Source of the DNA: Candidatus Coatesiibacteriota bacterium
Lineage (GTDB): Bacteria > Oederibacteriota > CAKKQC01
DNA length: 10,357 nt
NCBI GenBank assembly: GCA_023265785.1
Contig: JAHFSL010000049.1
Span: 1 to 10,357, forward strand
Reading direction: 5' to 3'
Shown here piece after piece: positions 1 to 7,003 of the stretch. Every line of letters begins with the position of its first letter. The stretch's first letter is position 1. Position numbers and translations under genes: made by a program. A model generated the notes under the pieces. The model did not search any database and was not told where the DNA came from. It worked only from the letters and a program-made list of their open reading frames with translations.

Positions 1-1259
1 CCGTGGACGGCCATATCGGGTCTTCGCTGGATGTCCACCCTGATGAGCGCGACAAGTTACACCGGCTGTTTGTGGCCCACCGCGAGCGGATCGCCGCGGT
101 CTTCGCGGGCCATGAGCACCTCTATTCCTATGAGGAGCGGGATGGCATCAAGTACTACATCACGGGCGGGGCGGGCGCCCACCTCTACGCACCGCGCGAG
201 CAGGGCGGCTTCTACCACTTCGTCACGGTCACCGTCTCACCCGCCAAACTCAAGATCGACGTGGTCCGCGTGGGCGAGGCCGAGCCGGTGCCCGCGGCCG
301 TGCGGGTCATCAAGCCCGGGGAGACCCTGGAAACCTGGGAAAACCGCCATGCGTGGGAAGCGTGGGACGAATCGGTCGGGCTGTCCTCGACGGCCGATCA
401 TGTGGCGACCGGCAAGCGGGCCCTGCGCATGGATTTCGACTTCGGGAAATGCCAGTGGCCCCTCGTCTATACGGCGTTCGACCCGCCCCTGGACCTTTCC
501 GGTGCCGTCACGCTGGCCGTGGATGTGTTTGTCCCCGATGGCCTTGCGGACATGCTCAAGGTCGGGGCAAGCATTCCGGGTGACAAGAAGAAGGAAAAGC
601 ACGCGGCGCCGCCCGTGGATCTCAAGCCGGGATGGAACACCGTGCGGACCGACCTGGCCGGAAGCTGGCTCCCGCCCACGGCCCGGGCCGCCGCCAAGGG
701 CATCGAGTGGGTCCTGGCCACCGAAGCCAAGGGGCTCGCCGGCGCGGTGACCTTCGACAATTTCCGCATGGAGGGGGCCACCCCGTCGTCGGCCACGGTC
801 CTCGAGGATTGGGAAGGCATGCTCGCCTGGGGCGCGTGGAACGGGACGGTCGGCATGGGGCTGGTGACGGGCACCGTCAAGGCCGGGACCGTGAAGGAAG
901 GCCGGGCGGCCGTCCGGTTGGACTATGACTTTGCCCGGTGGGCCACACCCCGGCTGTTCGCCCGGCTCCCGGCCCGCTGGGACCTCTCAAAGGTTCCGGC
1001 CGTGACCGTGGAGGCCCTCGTCCCGCCCGATGCGGCGCTCCCGCTGTACCTGGGATTCGTGGCGACGGACAACGACCGCCACCCCGCCCGGGCCGTGTCC
1101 CTCAAGCGCGGCTGGAACAACGTCCGGATCCCGCTGAAAGGGGACTGGCTGCCCGCCGCCACCCGCGCGGCCGTCACCGAGATTGAATGGACGCTCACGG
1201 GACCGGGCGTGGCCGCCGGCTCGATCGTCCTGGACGCCTTCCGGGCCGAACGGCCCTAG
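1..1259 (+). CDS. Metallophosphoesterase (calcineurin-like), C-terminal part, with two tandem C-terminal modules; 5' end cut by window edge
   Basis: The frame is open from the left edge to TAG at 1257-1259. A GTG at position 3 is in frame but is probably not the start, because the early metal-binding motifs of the fold (DxH, GDxxD, GNHE) are missing and must lie upstream. The visible part begins near a metal-ligand His in VDGHIGSSLD. It then has the terminal motif VFAGHEHLYSYEERDG (about residues 34-49 counted from the GTG) followed by YYITGGAGAHLY, the usual GHxH end of a calcineurin-like phosphoesterase. After about residue 108 come two copies of a ~150-residue module, each opening with LExWE and carrying a GWN-V-R-x-L-x-G-x-WLP motif; these are likely beta-sandwich, perhaps carbohydrate-binding. 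The enzyme probably hydrolyses a phosphoester, probably outside the cytoplasm, but the substrate is unknown and any signal peptide is off the window. It converges on the next gene with a 3-base gap. Confidence 0.85.
   Translation, partial: VDGHIGSSLDVHPDERDKLHRLFVAHRERIAAVFAGHEHLYSYEERDGIKYYITGGAGAHLYAPREQGGFYHFVTVTVSPAKLKIDVVRVGEAEPVPAAVRVIKPGETLETWENRHAWEAWDESVGLSSTADHVATGKRALRMDFDFGKCQWPLVYTAFDPPLDLSGAVTLAVDVFVPDGLADMLKVGASIPGDKKKEKHAAPPVDLKPGWNTVRTDLAGSWLPPTARAAAKGIEWVLATEAKGLAGAVTFDNFRMEGATPSSATVLEDWEGMLAWGAWNGTVGMGLVTGTVKAGTVKEGRAAVRLDYDFARWATPRLFARLPARWDLSKVPAVTVEALVPPDAALPLYLGFVATDNDRHPARAVSLKRGWNNVRIPLKGDWLPAATRAAVTEIEWTLTGPGVAAGSIVLDAFRAERP
327..770 (+). repeat. Module copy A of a tandem protein-level duplication in the metallophosphoesterase
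   Basis: This codes for about residues 109-256 counted from position 3. It starts LETWENRHAWEAWDESVG and contains ALRMDFDF, then GWNTVRTDLAGSWLPPTARA and GIEWVLA, and ends near VTFDNFRMEG. The same landmarks recur in the same order in copy B, so the two are homologous by inspection. DNA identity is patchy, so this is an old duplication. The pattern (LExWE start, xxFDNFR end) resembles galactose-binding-like or CBM-type beta-sandwiches, which is my inference. Confidence 0.7.
798..1253 (+). repeat. Module copy B of the tandem duplication in the metallophosphoesterase
   Basis: This codes for about residues 266-417. It starts LEDWEGMLAWGAWNGTVG and contains AVRLDYDF, then GWNNVRIPLKGDWLPAATRA and EIEWTLT, and ends IVLDAFRAE just before the stop codon. 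It aligns along its whole length with copy A. The strongest match is the WN-VR-x-L-x-G-x-WLP block followed by IEW. Confidence 0.7.
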
Positions 1260-1262
1260 CCC

Positions 1263-2243
1263 CTATCCCCCCGGGCCCGCCGCCGTCCGGCGGGCCAGAT
1301 CCAGGCAACTCACCCATTCCACCCGGTCCCCCAGGATCGTGTTGATCCGCACCGCCACCTCGTCCAGGACCGCCAGCCCGGTCTCGTGCCCGTTGGACCA
1401 CAGGCACTGCCAGTGCACCGCGATCCCCGGCCAGCCCCCGGCCGCCAGGCACGCCGGAATAATCCCCCCGCGGCCGTCGGAGGTCACATAGACGTCGGCG
1501 AGCGCGGCCATGCCCCCCCGGTCGAGCCGCCCGTGTTTCCAGATGGTGTCCCACAGCCGGTCCGCCACGGTAAACGGCGTGGACACCACGACATTCCCGT
1601 CCTGCCGCAGGGCCACCCAGGGACGGCCGTTCGGCCGGTCCTCTCCCCACCGGAGGCAGTACCACGACAACGATCTCCCGAAGACCTCGCGCTGGGCGGC
1701 GGCGATCGCCGCGACATACTCCCCCTCCACGGCCTCCCCGAACATCCACGGGGAGGTCACCCCGCTGGCCTCCAGGCCCGCCTCCCTGAAGTAGGCCAGG
1801 GCCCGGGCGAGGTAGGGCGTCAGGGTGGCACGGGATTGGCGCTGGGACCAGGTGTGCTCCGTCTCGCCGAGCTGGGCGCCCGTCGCGAGGTCCAGCGCGT
1901 ACGAATGGTTGATCATTTCCGGGCCGAAATCCATCGCGGGTGCCAGCCGACGCACCTCCTCCAGCCACGCACGGGTCAGCTCCGGCGGATAGCCGGCAAT
2001 CCCGCGGACGATGTCCCCCCGCATCGCGGGCGCCGGAACGATCGAGAACTTGCCCCGGATTCCCCGCGCCGCCACCAGGTCACAGAACTTGGTGAGGAAT
2101 TCGTTGGGAATCGTCTCGGCCAGGGGGCGACCGTCACCCGTGGGGGTCCCGGCCTGGCCCGGCTCCAGGTCGTAGACATGGTGCCGGTACAGATGGACCA
2201 GGGGCGTCGGGTCGTCCACCAGCAGCGCGAGGGGCGTGCGCAC
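1263..2243 (-). CDS. Uncharacterised polysaccharide-deacetylase-like (beta/alpha barrel) protein
   Basis: This is a 326-residue protein starting at GTG (2243) and ending at TAG (1263-1265). It has no signal peptide. It begins with a hydrophobic strand ending in an Asp pair (ALLVDDPTPLVHLYRHH, D10-D11, H17, H21-H22). Further conserved-looking blocks are GKFSIVPAPAMRGD, GPEMINHSYALDL, SRATLTPYLARAL, GVTSPWMFGE and HWQCLWSNGHETGL. The paired Asp at the first strand and a later NHS resemble the metal-site layout of NodB/polysaccharide-deacetylase barrels, but the classic TFDDG and HxxxH strings are not exact. I recall similar full-length hypothetical proteins in environmental bacteria; none that I know has an assigned function. 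It follows the cyclophilin gene by 23 bases on the same strand and is probably co-transcribed. The upstream sequence is GC-rich with only a weak Shine-Dalgarno, so the start is less certain than the frame. An enzyme acting on a sugar or sugar-like substrate is a guess. Confidence 0.7.
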   Translation of the reverse strand: MRTPLALLVDDPTPLVHLYRHHVYDLEPGQAGTPTGDGRPLAETIPNEFLTKFCDLVAARGIRGKFSIVPAPAMRGDIVRGIAGYPPELTRAWLEEVRRLAPAMDFGPEMINHSYALDLATGAQLGETEHTWSQRQSRATLTPYLARALAYFREAGLEASGVTSPWMFGEAVEGEYVAAIAAAQREVFGRSLSWYCLRWGEDRPNGRPWVALRQDGNVVVSTPFTVADRLWDTIWKHGRLDRGGMAALADVYVTSDGRGGIIPACLAAGGWPGIAVHWQCLWSNGHETGLAVLDEVAVRINTILGDRVEWVSCLDLARRTAAGPGG

Positions 2244-2266
2244 GGCCCCGGCCCCCGCGCCGTGGG

Positions 2267-2845
2267 TCAGTTCCTGGCGGCCTCCGGAATCTTCTTCACG
2301 GCGACCTCGGACACCTTGACGCTGGTCATCTTGTCCCCCACCGCGATCTGCTTGACGACCTCCATGCCCTCGTAGACCTGGCCGAAGACCGTGTACTGGT
2401 TGTCCAGCGACGGCAGGGCGTTGAAGCAGATGTAGAACTGGCTCCCCGCCGAGTCGGGATCGGGGGTGCGGGCCATCGCCACGGTGCCGGGCAGGTGCTT
2501 GCGCGCGCTGAACTCGGCCTTGATCGTGTAGCCGGGGCCGCCGGAGCCGTTGCCAGCCGGGTCGCCGCCCTGGATCACGAATCCCGGCACCACCCGGTGG
2601 AACGCCAGGCCGTCGTAGAACTTCTTGTTGGCGAGCTTCACGAAATTCTCAACGGTGTTCGGCGCATACTGGGGCAGCAGCGCGAACTTGATCGTCCCCT
2701 TGGACGTCTTGAGCGTCACGACGCTCATCGTCTTCTTCCCCGGAGCCGGCGCCTTGGCCGGGGCCGAAGCCGGCCCGTCCGCCGCCGCCATGGAGGCCGC
2801 GGACACCAGTCCCACCGCCGCGAGCAACCTGCGCGTTACTGTCAT
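2267..2845 (-). CDS. Secreted cyclophilin-type peptidyl-prolyl cis-trans isomerase
   Basis: The product is 192 residues. It would catalyse cis-trans isomerisation of X-Pro bonds and so assist protein folding outside the cytoplasm. The frame stays open to 2971, but ATG at 2845 is chosen because AGGAGG lies seven bases upstream and the product then begins with a signal peptide (RRLLAAVGLVSAASMAAADG, cleavage likely near residues 21-23). A short Ala/Pro linker follows, then the cyclophilin domain from about residue 41 to 187. The signature FHRVVPGFVIQGGDP is at 82-96, with catalytic Arg84 and Gln92. AMART and GSQFYICFN follow at 123-142, and LDNQYTVFGQV at 147-157. The human CypA cyclosporin-contact Trp and His positions read Ser146 and Tyr151 here; substitutions at these sites are common in bacteria. 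There is no lipobox Cys, so it should be periplasmic or exported rather than a lipoprotein. Confidence 0.95.
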   Translation of the reverse strand: MTVTRRLLAAVGLVSAASMAAADGPASAPAKAPAPGKKTMSVVTLKTSKGTIKFALLPQYAPNTVENFVKLANKKFYDGLAFHRVVPGFVIQGGDPAGNGSGGPGYTIKAEFSARKHLPGTVAMARTPDPDSAGSQFYICFNALPSLDNQYTVFGQVYEGMEVVKQIAVGDKMTSVKVSEVAVKKIPEAARN

Positions 2846-2852
2846 GTCCTGA

Positions 2853-2858
2853 CCTCCT
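2853..2858 (-). promoter_or_regulatory. Strong ribosome binding site of the cyclophilin gene
   Basis: On the minus strand this reads AGGAGG, seven bases before the ATG at 2845. It decides the start of the cyclophilin gene against the longer open frame reaching 2971. Confidence 0.8.
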
Positions 2859-2902
2859 GTCGGGTCGTCTTGGCCCCTGGCCTGCGGGCCACCCGGAAAC
2901 CG

Positions 2903-2908
2903 ATTGTA
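2903..2908 (-). promoter_or_regulatory. Candidate -10 element (TACAAT) for the cyclophilin/deacetylase-like pair
   Basis: On the minus strand this reads TACAAT, one mismatch from TATAAT, in an otherwise very GC-rich 124-base intergenic region. The predicted transcript start near 2896 would give a leader of about 50 bases. I find no convincing -35 hexamer at 16-19 bases spacing (the 17-base position reads AACCCG), so the call rests on the -10 alone. Confidence 0.35.
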
Positions 2909-2929
2909 CGCCGCCCGGCGGGGGGCGGG

Positions 2930-2958
2930 TTGCCGGACCGGAGGCGCGGGAATAGGAT
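2930..2958 (+). promoter_or_regulatory. Candidate sigma70-like promoter of the hybrid histidine kinase
   Basis: TTGCCG at 2930-2935 and TAGGAT at 2953-2958 are separated by exactly 17 bases, and each matches four of six consensus positions. The predicted start near 2965 lies only about five bases before the ATG at 2970, so the transcript would have almost no leader. AGAGGT at 2961-2966 could alternatively be a Shine-Dalgarno if transcription starts further upstream. Confidence 0.35.
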
Positions 2959-2969
2959 GAAGAGGTCCC

Positions 2970-5153
2970 ATGCAGGAACAACTGGGGAATCAATTCGCCC
3001 GGGCGGTCGCCCGGGGACTCGACGCGCTCACCGCCCCCCATCCCTCCCTCACCCGCACCGAAGACCGCCACGGCGCCCACCTGCTGGCCATCCTGCTCCT
3101 GGTCCACATGGCCGGGCTGGCGGTGATCCTCACGGTCCTGCGGATCGCGACCTGGCACATCATGCGCCACGACATTCTTGCCGACCGTGACACCTGGGAC
3201 CACATTGGGCTGACCGTCCTGCTCGTCCTTCCCCTCCTCCTGTTGCGCGCGGGACACTACCGGACCGCGGCGGCGGCCTACATCGCGCAGGCCGCCGCCG
3301 TCCCCCTGGTGGCCCCCTTCGCCCACGATCCCAACGCCGAGATCGGGTTCCTGGCCATGCTGGTCCTCGCCCCGCTGATCGCCAGCATGGTGTTCCCCCC
3401 CCGCGCCGTGGTGGTGATCCTGATCACGGGGGTGGCCCTGGCCGCCATCCGGCTCGAGGTCTCGGACCTCCCCGCGCGAACTGCTGGCACGGGTGCTTCG
3501 ATCCTGATCGTGGTGACGGTGATCGGCTTGCTCCTGCTCGTCATCCAGTCCCGGGCCCGTGTCGTCGAACGCCTGCGCCTGGAGCACCTGCATGAACAGG
3601 AACAGGCGCTCCAGCGCACCAGCGAGCGGCTCCGCCTCCTCCTGGCCAACTCGCTCGACGTCATCCTGGGCCTCGACCGCCATGCCACGATCGTGTTCGC
3701 GGCCGGCGAGGTGGAGGGCACGCTGGGACGGGCGTCCGCGGACCTCCTCGGCCATCCCCTGGAGGACCTCGTCCATCCCGACGATGTGGCCCGGGTCCGC
3801 GGCCTCCTCACCGGCCTCCTGGGCACCTCCGGCCTGCCGGTCCGGGCGGAGTGGCGGCACCGGATGGCCGGCGGCAGCGATCGGTGGCTGGAAGTCCTCA
3901 TTGCCAACCACCTGGACCGGCCCGGGGTCGCCACGATGATCATGAACCTGCGCGATGTCACCGCCCGCCGCACCGCGGAAGCCCAACGCGCCGACCTGGA
4001 GGGCCACCTCCAGCACATGGCCCGGGCCGAACTGACGGAACGCATGGCCGGCGGCGTGGCCCACGATTTCAACAACCTGCTCTCCGTCATGGTTGGCAAC
4101 CTGGAGAATGCGCGGCTGGAGTCTGCCCAGCCGGACCGCCTCGCCGTGCGGCTGGCCGGGATCGGGGACGCCGTCCGCGAAGCCACGACCCTGACCCGGC
4201 AACTGCTCCGGTTCTCGCGACGCGAGGTCACGACGCACGAGGCGATCCACCCGGCGGCAGTGGTGGAGGGCCTCGCCGATGCCCTGCGCCAGGTGGGAGG
4301 ACCCGGCATCCGGCTTGAGCTGGTGGTGGATCACCATGCGGGCTGGGTCCGGTTCGATCCGGGCGGCCTGGAGCGGATTGTGATGGATCTTGTCATGAAT
4401 GCGCACGATGCCATGCCGGCGGGCGGGAACGTCACGATCCGCGTGGACCGGATGGACCTGCCCGATGCGGGGCCCGATGATCCCGCCCTGCCGCCGGGAG
4501 CGCGGGTCCGGCTGGCCGTGACCGACACGGGGTCCGGCATGACGGAGGAGGTCCAGCGCCACCTCTTCGAGCCGTTTTTTACGACCAAGCCCCGCCGGAT
4601 CGGCACGGGACTCGGGCTGGCCACGATGCACAGCGCGGTGACCCGGATCGGCGGGACGGTGGACGTCACCAGCGCGGCCGGCCGGGGGACGACGGTCAGT
4701 CTCCTTCTGCCGCTCGCCGCCGACCCCGGGGCCGGTCCGGCCACGCCGCACCGGGAGGCCGTGGCGGCCCCGCCGGCGGGCGTCGCCCGCACCGTGCTGT
4801 ATGCCGAGGACAATGACGCCCTCCGTGACATGACCCAGGAATTCCTCGTCCGCATGGGGTACCGGGTGCTGGCCGCTCCGGACGGCGCGGCGGCGCTGGG
4901 AATCGCCACGCGGACGGCGGACCCGATTGACCTCCTGCTCACCGACATTCTCATGCCCGGGCTGAACGGCCTGGAACTTGCGGCGGCCGTCGCGCCGTTT
5001 CATCCCGAAACCAGGGTGCTGTTCACCTCGGGCTACGCGGATGACGTGCTGGCCTCCGACGACCCGGGCGGCCGCGCGCGTCAGTTCCTGCCCAAACCCT
5101 ATTCCTCCGCCCAGTTGGCCCGGATGGTGACGGCCACCCTCACGGATTCCTAG
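2970..5153 (+). CDS. Membrane-bound hybrid sensor histidine kinase (PAS, HisKA, HATPase_c, C-terminal receiver)
   Basis: This 727-residue protein is complete. About six hydrophobic helices lie at residues 36-60, 78-95, 97-115, 124-143, 144-160 and 173-192, forming an N-terminal membrane sensor of no type I can name. A charged, probably coiled-coil linker (193-217) leads to a PAS domain (about 218-333). The dimerisation/phosphoacceptor helix carries VAHDFNNLLSVMVGNLENA with His365. The ATP-binding domain shows the N box VMDLVMNAHDAM (Asn477), G1 DTGSGM (Asp519), F box EPFFTTKP and G2 GTGLGLAT (545-552). The receiver (about 609-725) has acidic Glu613/Asp614, phosphoacceptor Asp659 in LLLTDILMPG, Thr686-Ser687 and Lys709, so all catalytic residues are present. 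Family knowledge predicts autophosphorylation at His365 and transfer to Asp659. No output domain or DNA-binding regulator is adjacent, so the downstream partner and signal are unknown. The stop lies 33 bases from the converging flavoprotein gene. Confidence 0.95.
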   Translation: MQEQLGNQFARAVARGLDALTAPHPSLTRTEDRHGAHLLAILLLVHMAGLAVILTVLRIATWHIMRHDILADRDTWDHIGLTVLLVLPLLLLRAGHYRTAAAAYIAQAAAVPLVAPFAHDPNAEIGFLAMLVLAPLIASMVFPPRAVVVILITGVALAAIRLEVSDLPARTAGTGASILIVVTVIGLLLLVIQSRARVVERLRLEHLHEQEQALQRTSERLRLLLANSLDVILGLDRHATIVFAAGEVEGTLGRASADLLGHPLEDLVHPDDVARVRGLLTGLLGTSGLPVRAEWRHRMAGGSDRWLEVLIANHLDRPGVATMIMNLRDVTARRTAEAQRADLEGHLQHMARAELTERMAGGVAHDFNNLLSVMVGNLENARLESAQPDRLAVRLAGIGDAVREATTLTRQLLRFSRREVTTHEAIHPAAVVEGLADALRQVGGPGIRLELVVDHHAGWVRFDPGGLERIVMDLVMNAHDAMPAGGNVTIRVDRMDLPDAGPDDPALPPGARVRLAVTDTGSGMTEEVQRHLFEPFFTTKPRRIGTGLGLATMHSAVTRIGGTVDVTSAAGRGTTVSLLLPLAADPGAGPATPHREAVAAPPAGVARTVLYAEDNDALRDMTQEFLVRMGYRVLAAPDGAAALGIATRTADPIDLLLTDILMPGLNGLELAAAVAPFHPETRVLFTSGYADDVLASDDPGGRARQFLPKPYSSAQLARMVTATLTDS

Positions 5154-5186
5154 CGCAGCCGTCCGGGCGGGAACGCGGCCACGGCG

Positions 5187-6743
5187 TCAGCCCGGCGATT
5201 CGTACACCCGCGCGTCGTGCAGCCAGCCGCCATCCGCGGGTGCGGTGTGCGGATCATAATCGAGAATCCCGCCGGCCTGCCGGATCCGCGCCTGGAGCCT
5301 GCGCAGGTCGATCCCCTGAACGGGCTTGCGCTCCGCCAGGGCCGCGCAGGCCGCCAGCCCGGCGGATTCCCCCAGGACCATGAAGACCGGCTCCATGCGG
5401 ATTGAGCCGTGGGCGATGTGGGTGGCCGAGACGCAGACATTGACGAGGAGGTTCTCACACTCCTCGGCCCGGGGCGTCAAGGCACGGTAGGCAATGGGGT
5501 AAGGGGCGAGGCCGATCTGGACGTCCCCCTCGTTCTGCAACCGTCCGGCCCGGACCACCCGCTGGCTGTTATGGGCGTCCATCGTATAGGCGCCCATCCC
5601 GACCGCATCGTCCACGGCCCGGGCCCCCTGGCAGTCGGCCTGGGTGACCACGTAGGCCCCCCGCATCCGGCGCGCCTCGCGCACGTATAACTGGGGCGAG
5701 AATCCGCCGGTCTCCTCGAACTCGTCCCGGCAGAATCCCCACCGGGCCGTTTCCACGCGGACCTCTTCCGGCACCCGCGCATCGGTCCGCAGGAAATGGA
5801 AGATTCCCCGCGTGTACGCCTCGTGATCGCGCCAGAGGGCATCGCGCGCCGCGTAAGCGGAATCGGGATAGTCCCAATTCACCCCGATGTGGTCGGTGGA
5901 AAACCCGCCGTGATTGTTGAAGTCCGTCTTGCCGTCGGGCATGGTGACGATCAGGAAAAAGTCGGAAAAGCGCGGCGGCGTTCCCGCGGCGCACAGGGCC
6001 GTGACCATCCGGCCGAGCACCTCGTACCGGAACGGGTCATACCGGTCGGGGGGTTCGATCAGCTTGAAATTGGATTCCTCGCGGGTGAGGCAGAGCCTGA
6101 AATTGTAGGCCTGGATCCTGGCATCCCCGTCGCCCGGCCGGCCGCCGTCCCCCGGCTGGACGCACGGAAGGAGGCCGCTGCGGGGGTCCCCGGGCTTCAC
6201 GAAAGGATCCACGGGGACCGTAAACTGGTGCGAAGGGGTCTCGGCCCGGATGCCGTTGAGCGATTCGCCATACTCCGACACCGCCTCCCGGCCGACGACA
6301 TACGACACGCCGGCGCGCGCCAGGACATCGCCCTCGTACGAGGCGTCAATGAACACGCCGGCCTCCACGACGCCGCCGTCGTCGAGGGTCAGCGAGGTGA
6401 TGCGCGCCCCCGCCTTCGTCACCCGCTCGACCCGGCGCCCCGGCCGGATCTCGACTCCCGCCTCGCCGGCCAGGGTCCGGAAGACCCCCTCCGCCACGTG
6501 CGGGGTGAAGGTGAACCGCTCAGGCTCGCCGTACGCCTTCCCGATCCGCCGGTAGACCTCGCGCGCCAGCCCGCCAATGACGTGGATATTCCCTGCATCG
6601 GTGGCGCCCAGCCCGCCGGAGGTGAGCCCGCCCAGCCGGTGCCGCGGCGACACCAGGAGCACCTTCCGGCCCTCGCGCGCCGCGGCCACCGCCGCGATCA
6701 GGCCGCCGGCGGCCTCGCCATACACACAGATGTCATGGGCCAC
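5187..6743 (-). CDS. FAD-dependent oxidoreductase (FAD_oxidored family)
   Basis: This 518-residue flavoprotein starts at GTG (6743). The N-terminal dinucleotide-binding fold is ICVYGEAAGGLIAAVAAARE followed by KVLLVSP, which gives a beta-alpha-beta unit with a Gly-rich turn at residues 9-14. GGLTSGGLGATD follows at about 38-49. The family-typical block FIDASYEGDVLARAGVSYVV lies in the first third. The C-terminal FAD-closing motif includes THIAHGSIRMEPVFMVLGES and GLAACAAL. No signal peptide or membrane helix is seen, so it is probably cytoplasmic. Members of this family oxidise or reduce varied small substrates, and nothing in the sequence names the substrate. It is the last gene of the minus-strand sulfur array, 17 bases after the NIL gene, so co-transcription is likely. 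Whether it takes part in sulfur chemistry is unknown. Confidence 0.88.
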   Translation of the reverse strand: MAHDICVYGEAAGGLIAAVAAAREGRKVLLVSPRHRLGGLTSGGLGATDAGNIHVIGGLAREVYRRIGKAYGEPERFTFTPHVAEGVFRTLAGEAGVEIRPGRRVERVTKAGARITSLTLDDGGVVEAGVFIDASYEGDVLARAGVSYVVGREAVSEYGESLNGIRAETPSHQFTVPVDPFVKPGDPRSGLLPCVQPGDGGRPGDGDARIQAYNFRLCLTREESNFKLIEPPDRYDPFRYEVLGRMVTALCAAGTPPRFSDFFLIVTMPDGKTDFNNHGGFSTDHIGVNWDYPDSAYAARDALWRDHEAYTRGIFHFLRTDARVPEEVRVETARWGFCRDEFEETGGFSPQLYVREARRMRGAYVVTQADCQGARAVDDAVGMGAYTMDAHNSQRVVRAGRLQNEGDVQIGLAPYPIAYRALTPRAEECENLLVNVCVSATHIAHGSIRMEPVFMVLGESAGLAACAALAERKPVQGIDLRRLQARIRQAGGILDYDPHTAPADGGWLHDARVYESPG

Positions 6744-6760
6744 GGACGACGGGCCCCGCC

Positions 6761-7000
6761 CTACTCGATGGCGCTGCCGGTGACCGGCTCGACCTTGACG
6801 CCGCGCTTGGCGATCCAGGCCAGCCCCTTTTCAAGGTTCGCGGGGGTTCCGGCCAATTCGAGGACGATCTCCCCCACCGTGGGCGTGACCTTGGCCCGGC
6901 GGATGTTTGGAATGACATGGAACTTCACCGCCATCTCATAGGTGACGGGCTGTTTGATCAGCTTCGAAGGGAAGGTCAACCGCACCCAGGCGGTGGCCAT
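6761..7000 (-). CDS. Stand-alone NIL-domain protein
   Basis: This 79-residue protein has the pattern of the NIL domain: VRLTFPSKLIKQPVTYEMAV near the start, FHVIPNIRRAKV in the middle, and GEIVLELAGTPANLEKGLAW followed by GVKVEPV at the end. NIL domains form a small ferredoxin-like fold. They are best known at the C-terminus of methionine ABC-transporter ATPases and beside ferredoxin domains in proteins tied to homocysteine synthesis in anaerobes and methanogens. Here the domain is alone, with no iron-sulfur cysteines and no ATPase. Its ATG (7000) lies three bases after the stop of the sulfur-carrier gene, so translation is probably coupled. A GGGGGGCGG stretch across the end of the carrier gene can serve as Shine-Dalgarno. 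A regulatory (amino-acid-sensing) or partner role in sulfur transfer is an inference from context. Confidence 0.87.
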   Translation of the reverse strand: MATAWVRLTFPSKLIKQPVTYEMAVKFHVIPNIRRAKVTPTVGEIVLELAGTPANLEKGLAWIAKRGVKVEPVTGSAIE

Positions 7001-7003
7001 CGG

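Noticed and set aside
1386..2375. A 329-codon plus-strand open frame opposite the deacetylase-like gene
   Set aside because: It overlaps the end of the cyclophilin gene and has a Pro/Arg/Gly-rich translation without domain features. The minus-strand protein has ordered strand and helix patterns and plausible active-site loops.
2846..2971. An N-terminal extension of the cyclophilin up to position 2971
   Set aside because: The extension is Pro/Arg/Gly-rich. It would bury the signal peptide 42 residues inside the protein and ignores the AGGAGG seven bases before the ATG at 2845.
2649..5003. A 784-codon open frame on the minus strand opposite the histidine kinase
   Set aside because: It is longer than the kinase gene's own product, but its translation is a low-complexity mix of Gly, Arg, His, Asp and Gln with no domain motif. 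It covers both the kinase and part of the cyclophilin gene, whose catalytic motifs are intact in their own frames. It is a by-product of high GC.
5154..5186. A bidirectional terminator between the converging kinase and flavoprotein genes
   Set aside because: Only a short imperfect GC stem (about CCGT/GCGG) can be drawn, and there is no T tract on either strand. I could not support an intrinsic terminator here, nor in the 3-base gap at 1260-1262.
5796..6941. A 381-codon plus-strand open frame opposite the flavoprotein and NIL genes
   Set aside because: The minus-strand genes show FAD-binding and NIL signatures, while this frame shows only biased composition. It is a shadow of GC-rich codons.
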